A DNA stretch of 64,000 bases, from assembly GCA_039818945.1 (NCBI GenBank), contig JBCBSZ010000014.1:25283-89282 (forward strand), read 5' to 3'. The notes beneath the pieces were generated by a model. That model ran no database searches, had not been told where the DNA came from, and saw only the letters and a list, made by a program, of their open reading frames with translations. The position numbers were made by a program, and so were the translations under genes. Shown one piece after another: positions 61,993 through 64,000 of this stretch; positions within the stretch are counted from its first letter, which is position 1; each line of letters begins with the position of its first letter. The stretch comes from JBCBSZ01 sp039818945 (GTDB lineage Bacteria; Actinomycetota; Acidimicrobiia; Acidimicrobiales; Poriferisodalaceae).

Positions 61993-63278
61993 CGAACCGC
62001 TCCCGCCCCGAGGCCGGCACTGCCGAGGACCTCGTCCAGCTGGCTCATCGCCCGGCTCACGACGACGGCCCGAGCGGGGGCGAGCCGCCGCTCGGCCTGC
62101 TCGCGGTGCTCCCACGACCACCAGAGCCGATCGAGGACCGTGGCGTCGTCGTCGACAGTGGCGTCGGCGACGTGCTCGGCCTGGTCGCAGAGCTCGAACA
62201 CCCCGGCCATCTTGATGCTGTAGGCCAGCCCGCCGGTCGGCACGCCCGAGCCGAGCGCAGCGATCGTCGAGTGCATCCGGGTCCCGCAGAACCAGTCGAA
62301 CAGGCTGATCAGCCCCTTGGCCTCCGATGCGGTGCTCGGCAGGGGCGCCACCACCACCCGCTGCCGATCACGCTCCGACAAGCGGTCGAACGCCGCGAAG
62401 TTCGCCTCCTGGTCCGACTGCTCGTGCCCGATCGGCGCTCGGACGTGGGCGAGGAGGACGATGCGGGCGTCGCTCTCCGCAAGGAGCCGGTCGACGAGGC
62501 CGTGGATCACCTTCGGGTAGTCGACCGTCAGCCCGAGCGCCGCGGCCGACTCGGCGGACCGGTAGCACAGCCCGCTGACGTTGAGCCCGACGACGGGCCG
62601 GTCGCGGTCGTCGCCCAACCAGTGCGACAACGGTGCCGGGAGGGCGAAGGACGACGGCGGGAGCGGCGGCAGACCGAACGCGACGTCGACGCCGAGCCGG
62701 TGGCGGTCGGCGTCGAAGTCGGCACCGAGGAGGTCGCGAAGTCGCTCGTGGCTGATCGGATCGCGAGCCCAGGCGGCGGCGGCGCCGCGCACGAGCTTGG
62801 CCGCGGCCCGTTCGGCCCGTTCGGACCGGAACGGTCCGTAGGTCTGGGGCAGGAGGACGAGCGGCGTGCGCAGCGACAACACGATCTGCTTGTGGAGCAG
62901 GATCTGGCGGAGCCGTTCGGCGCCGTAGAGGTCGGTGAAGCTGTCACCGCCGCTCAGGTCGAACACGGCGCGAGCGGTGCGGATCCGCTGCGCCGCGCCG
63001 TTCCCCAGCCCACCGAAGACGCTCGCGGCCCGGATCGTCCAGAGGGTGTCGCCCCGGTGCAACCGACGGGAGTGGCGGGCACCGCGCAGCTCGATGCGCA
63101 GGGGCTGCCCGCCCGCCTCGATGACCCCGGACCGCTCGCCGAAGCCGTTGTCGAACACGACCATGCCGGCGGCGGGACGGGACCGGTGCACGGCGAGCAC
63201 GGTGCTCTCCATCAGGGCGGTGACGCCCAGGTTCCAGGTGTCTGCGGCCGCCCCGAAGAGCGCGTAGTGCTCGGCCAT
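61989..63278 (-). CDS. Polysaccharide pyruvyl transferase family protein
   Basis: 429 residues from ATG 63278. The CsaB/WcaK-type signature is visible: FGAAADTWNLGVTALMESTV near the start, DLSGGDSFTDLYG, VLLPQTYGPF, VGLNVSGL and the C-terminal GTRMHSTIAALGSGVPTGGLAYS. It probably adds ketal pyruvate to a surface polysaccharide. First gene of a minus-strand operon with the FrhB-GT2 fusion. It diverges from the Wzz-like gene across a 214-bp gap. Confidence 0.88.
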   Translation of the reverse strand: MAEHYALFGAAADTWNLGVTALMESTVLAVHRSRPAAGMVVFDNGFGERSGVIEAGGQPLRIELRGARHSRRLHRGDTLWTIRAASVFGGLGNGAAQRIRTARAVFDLSGGDSFTDLYGAERLRQILLHKQIVLSLRTPLVLLPQTYGPFRSERAERAAAKLVRGAAAAWARDPISHERLRDLLGADFDADRHRLGVDVAFGLPPLPPSSFALPAPLSHWLGDDRDRPVVGLNVSGLCYRSAESAAALGLTVDYPKVIHGLVDRLLAESDARIVLLAHVRAPIGHEQSDQEANFAAFDRLSERDRQRVVVAPLPSTASEAKGLISLFDWFCGTRMHSTIAALGSGVPTGGLAYSIKMAGVFELCDQAEHVADATVDDDATVLDRLWWSWEHREQAERRLAPARAVVVSRAMSQLDEVLGSAGLGAGAVR

Positions 63279-63492
63279 CGCTGTTCCCGCCCTCAGGGTG
63301 CTCGAACCGTCGGTGATGACACCCACCGTGCTGACGACGCTAGGGTCGACCGCGCGATGCCGTCGTGCTGTGTTCACGTACGGTAGCAATCCGGTCGACA
63401 CCCAGTCGTCAACAAGTGAGCAACGACCTGGTTCTCACCACGGAGCGTGACTAGGGTGGCGATACGCGTCACGATGAAAAGGGGTCGGGCGG

Positions 63493-64000
63493 ATGGATCT
63501 GTGGTCGCTCGTTCAGGTCATGTTCCGGAGATGGTGGGTCGTCGTCCCGTTGCTCGCGCTCACGGCGTGGTGCACGGTGGCGCTGACCGACGAGATCCCG
63601 GCGGAGTACGAGGTGTCGGGCGCCGTGCTGCTCGTCGGCCCGGCCCGCCCCGAGGGCGTGATCGTCGACGAGGGGGCGCAGGACAACCGCCTCCTCCAGC
63701 TGAGCGGCTCGCTCGGCACCGTCTCCCAGGCGCTGGGCTTCACCCTCGACAGCGAGCGGGTGCGCAGCGACTTCGCCGACCAGGGCCTGCTGGCGAGCTA
63801 CGAGCTCGGCACCGACTCGCGGTCGCCGATCATGCAGTTCATCGTGGGAGGTGAGGACCCCGACCTCGCCGTCGCCACCATGGACGCGCTGATGATGTTC
63901 GTCGAGGACGAGCTCAACCGCACACAGGACGAGCTGGGCACCCCGCTCGAGGACCGGATCGAGGTGCGGAGCATCTCGGCCGACAACGAGCCGACGTCCG
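63493..64000 (+). CDS. Wzz-like polysaccharide co-polymerase, 5' part
   Basis: ATG 63493 with AGGGG upstream; continues past the window end. The N-terminus DLWSLVQVMFRRWWVVVPLLALTAWCTVALTDEIP holds one membrane helix typical of Wzz/CapA chain-length regulators, followed by an external region with helices. Its position next to pyruvyl transferase and glycosyltransferase genes supports a role in exopolysaccharide assembly. The C-terminal part, including any tyrosine-kinase domain, is outside the window. Confidence 0.75.
   Translation, partial: MDLWSLVQVMFRRWWVVVPLLALTAWCTVALTDEIPAEYEVSGAVLLVGPARPEGVIVDEGAQDNRLLQLSGSLGTVSQALGFTLDSERVRSDFADQGLLASYELGTDSRSPIMQFIVGGEDPDLAVATMDALMMFVEDELNRTQDELGTPLEDRIEVRSISADNEPTS

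Overview
The window is high-GC chromosomal DNA with GTG starts, many 4-bp ATGA/GTGA overlaps, PASTA-kinase and SARP-type regulators, a CCA-less tRNA and F420/exopolysaccharide-type genes. This fits an actinobacterium, plausibly of the Acidimicrobiia; the class assignment is inference.

Layout. 1-4.7 kb: a zinc-ribbon/glycan-binding membrane protein, a calcium-motif protein and a dynamin-like GTPase with a long acidic repeat arm. 4.7-7.1 kb: a secreted FG-GAP/propeller protein. 7.3-11.4 kb: a three-cofactor xanthine-dehydrogenase-type operon divergent from a TetR regulator, with a 35-bp palindrome between them. 11.6-16.7 kb: a receptor-like Ser/Thr kinase fused to an extracellular peptide-binding domain, translationally coupled to a MalT/SARP-type ATPase regulator. 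16.7-19.4 kb: two related surface proteins sharing a duplicated promoter, a cupredoxin lipoprotein and a DUF2200 protein. 19.4-20.55 kb: an aspartoacylase-type metallohydrolase.

20.73-47.54 kb is a 26.76-kb integrative element inserted in a tRNA-Val(TAC) gene. It is bounded by a 61-bp duplication of the tRNA 3' half (one mismatch) and carries a tyrosine integrase at the tRNA end, an excisionase-like gene and a relaxase that has lost its nicking domain. The cargo is a defence island: McrB-McrC followed by a caspase/CHAT-like protease and an MNT-HEPN pair, all colinear; a type I restriction operon (hsdM-hsdS-hsdR) followed by an unusual protein with a degenerate methylase core, an HsdS-like target-recognition region and a HEPN-like Rx4H motif; and a zinc-hook ATPase of the RloC/PrrC type. 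Between 39.4 and 43.5 kb lies a strip of toxin-antitoxin and DUF genes, several broken by single-base frameshifts or an amber codon.

47.6-64 kb is ordinary chromosome: a PASTA Ser/Thr kinase broken by one extra base in a C-run, Nudix and inositol-phosphatase genes, TrmH and ThrS, a 4-alpha-glucanotransferase with two starch-binding domains, an AlkC-SDR-MOSC string, and the start of an exopolysaccharide locus (FrhB-glycosyltransferase fusion, pyruvyl transferase, Wzz-like protein).

The best candidates for something undescribed are the degenerate methylase/TRD/HEPN protein attached to the type I system, the McrBC-protease-MNT/HEPN string, and the kinase/peptide-sensor with its coupled SARP regulator. 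Single-base frameshifts occur both inside and outside the island, so assembly error competes with true decay for those genes.
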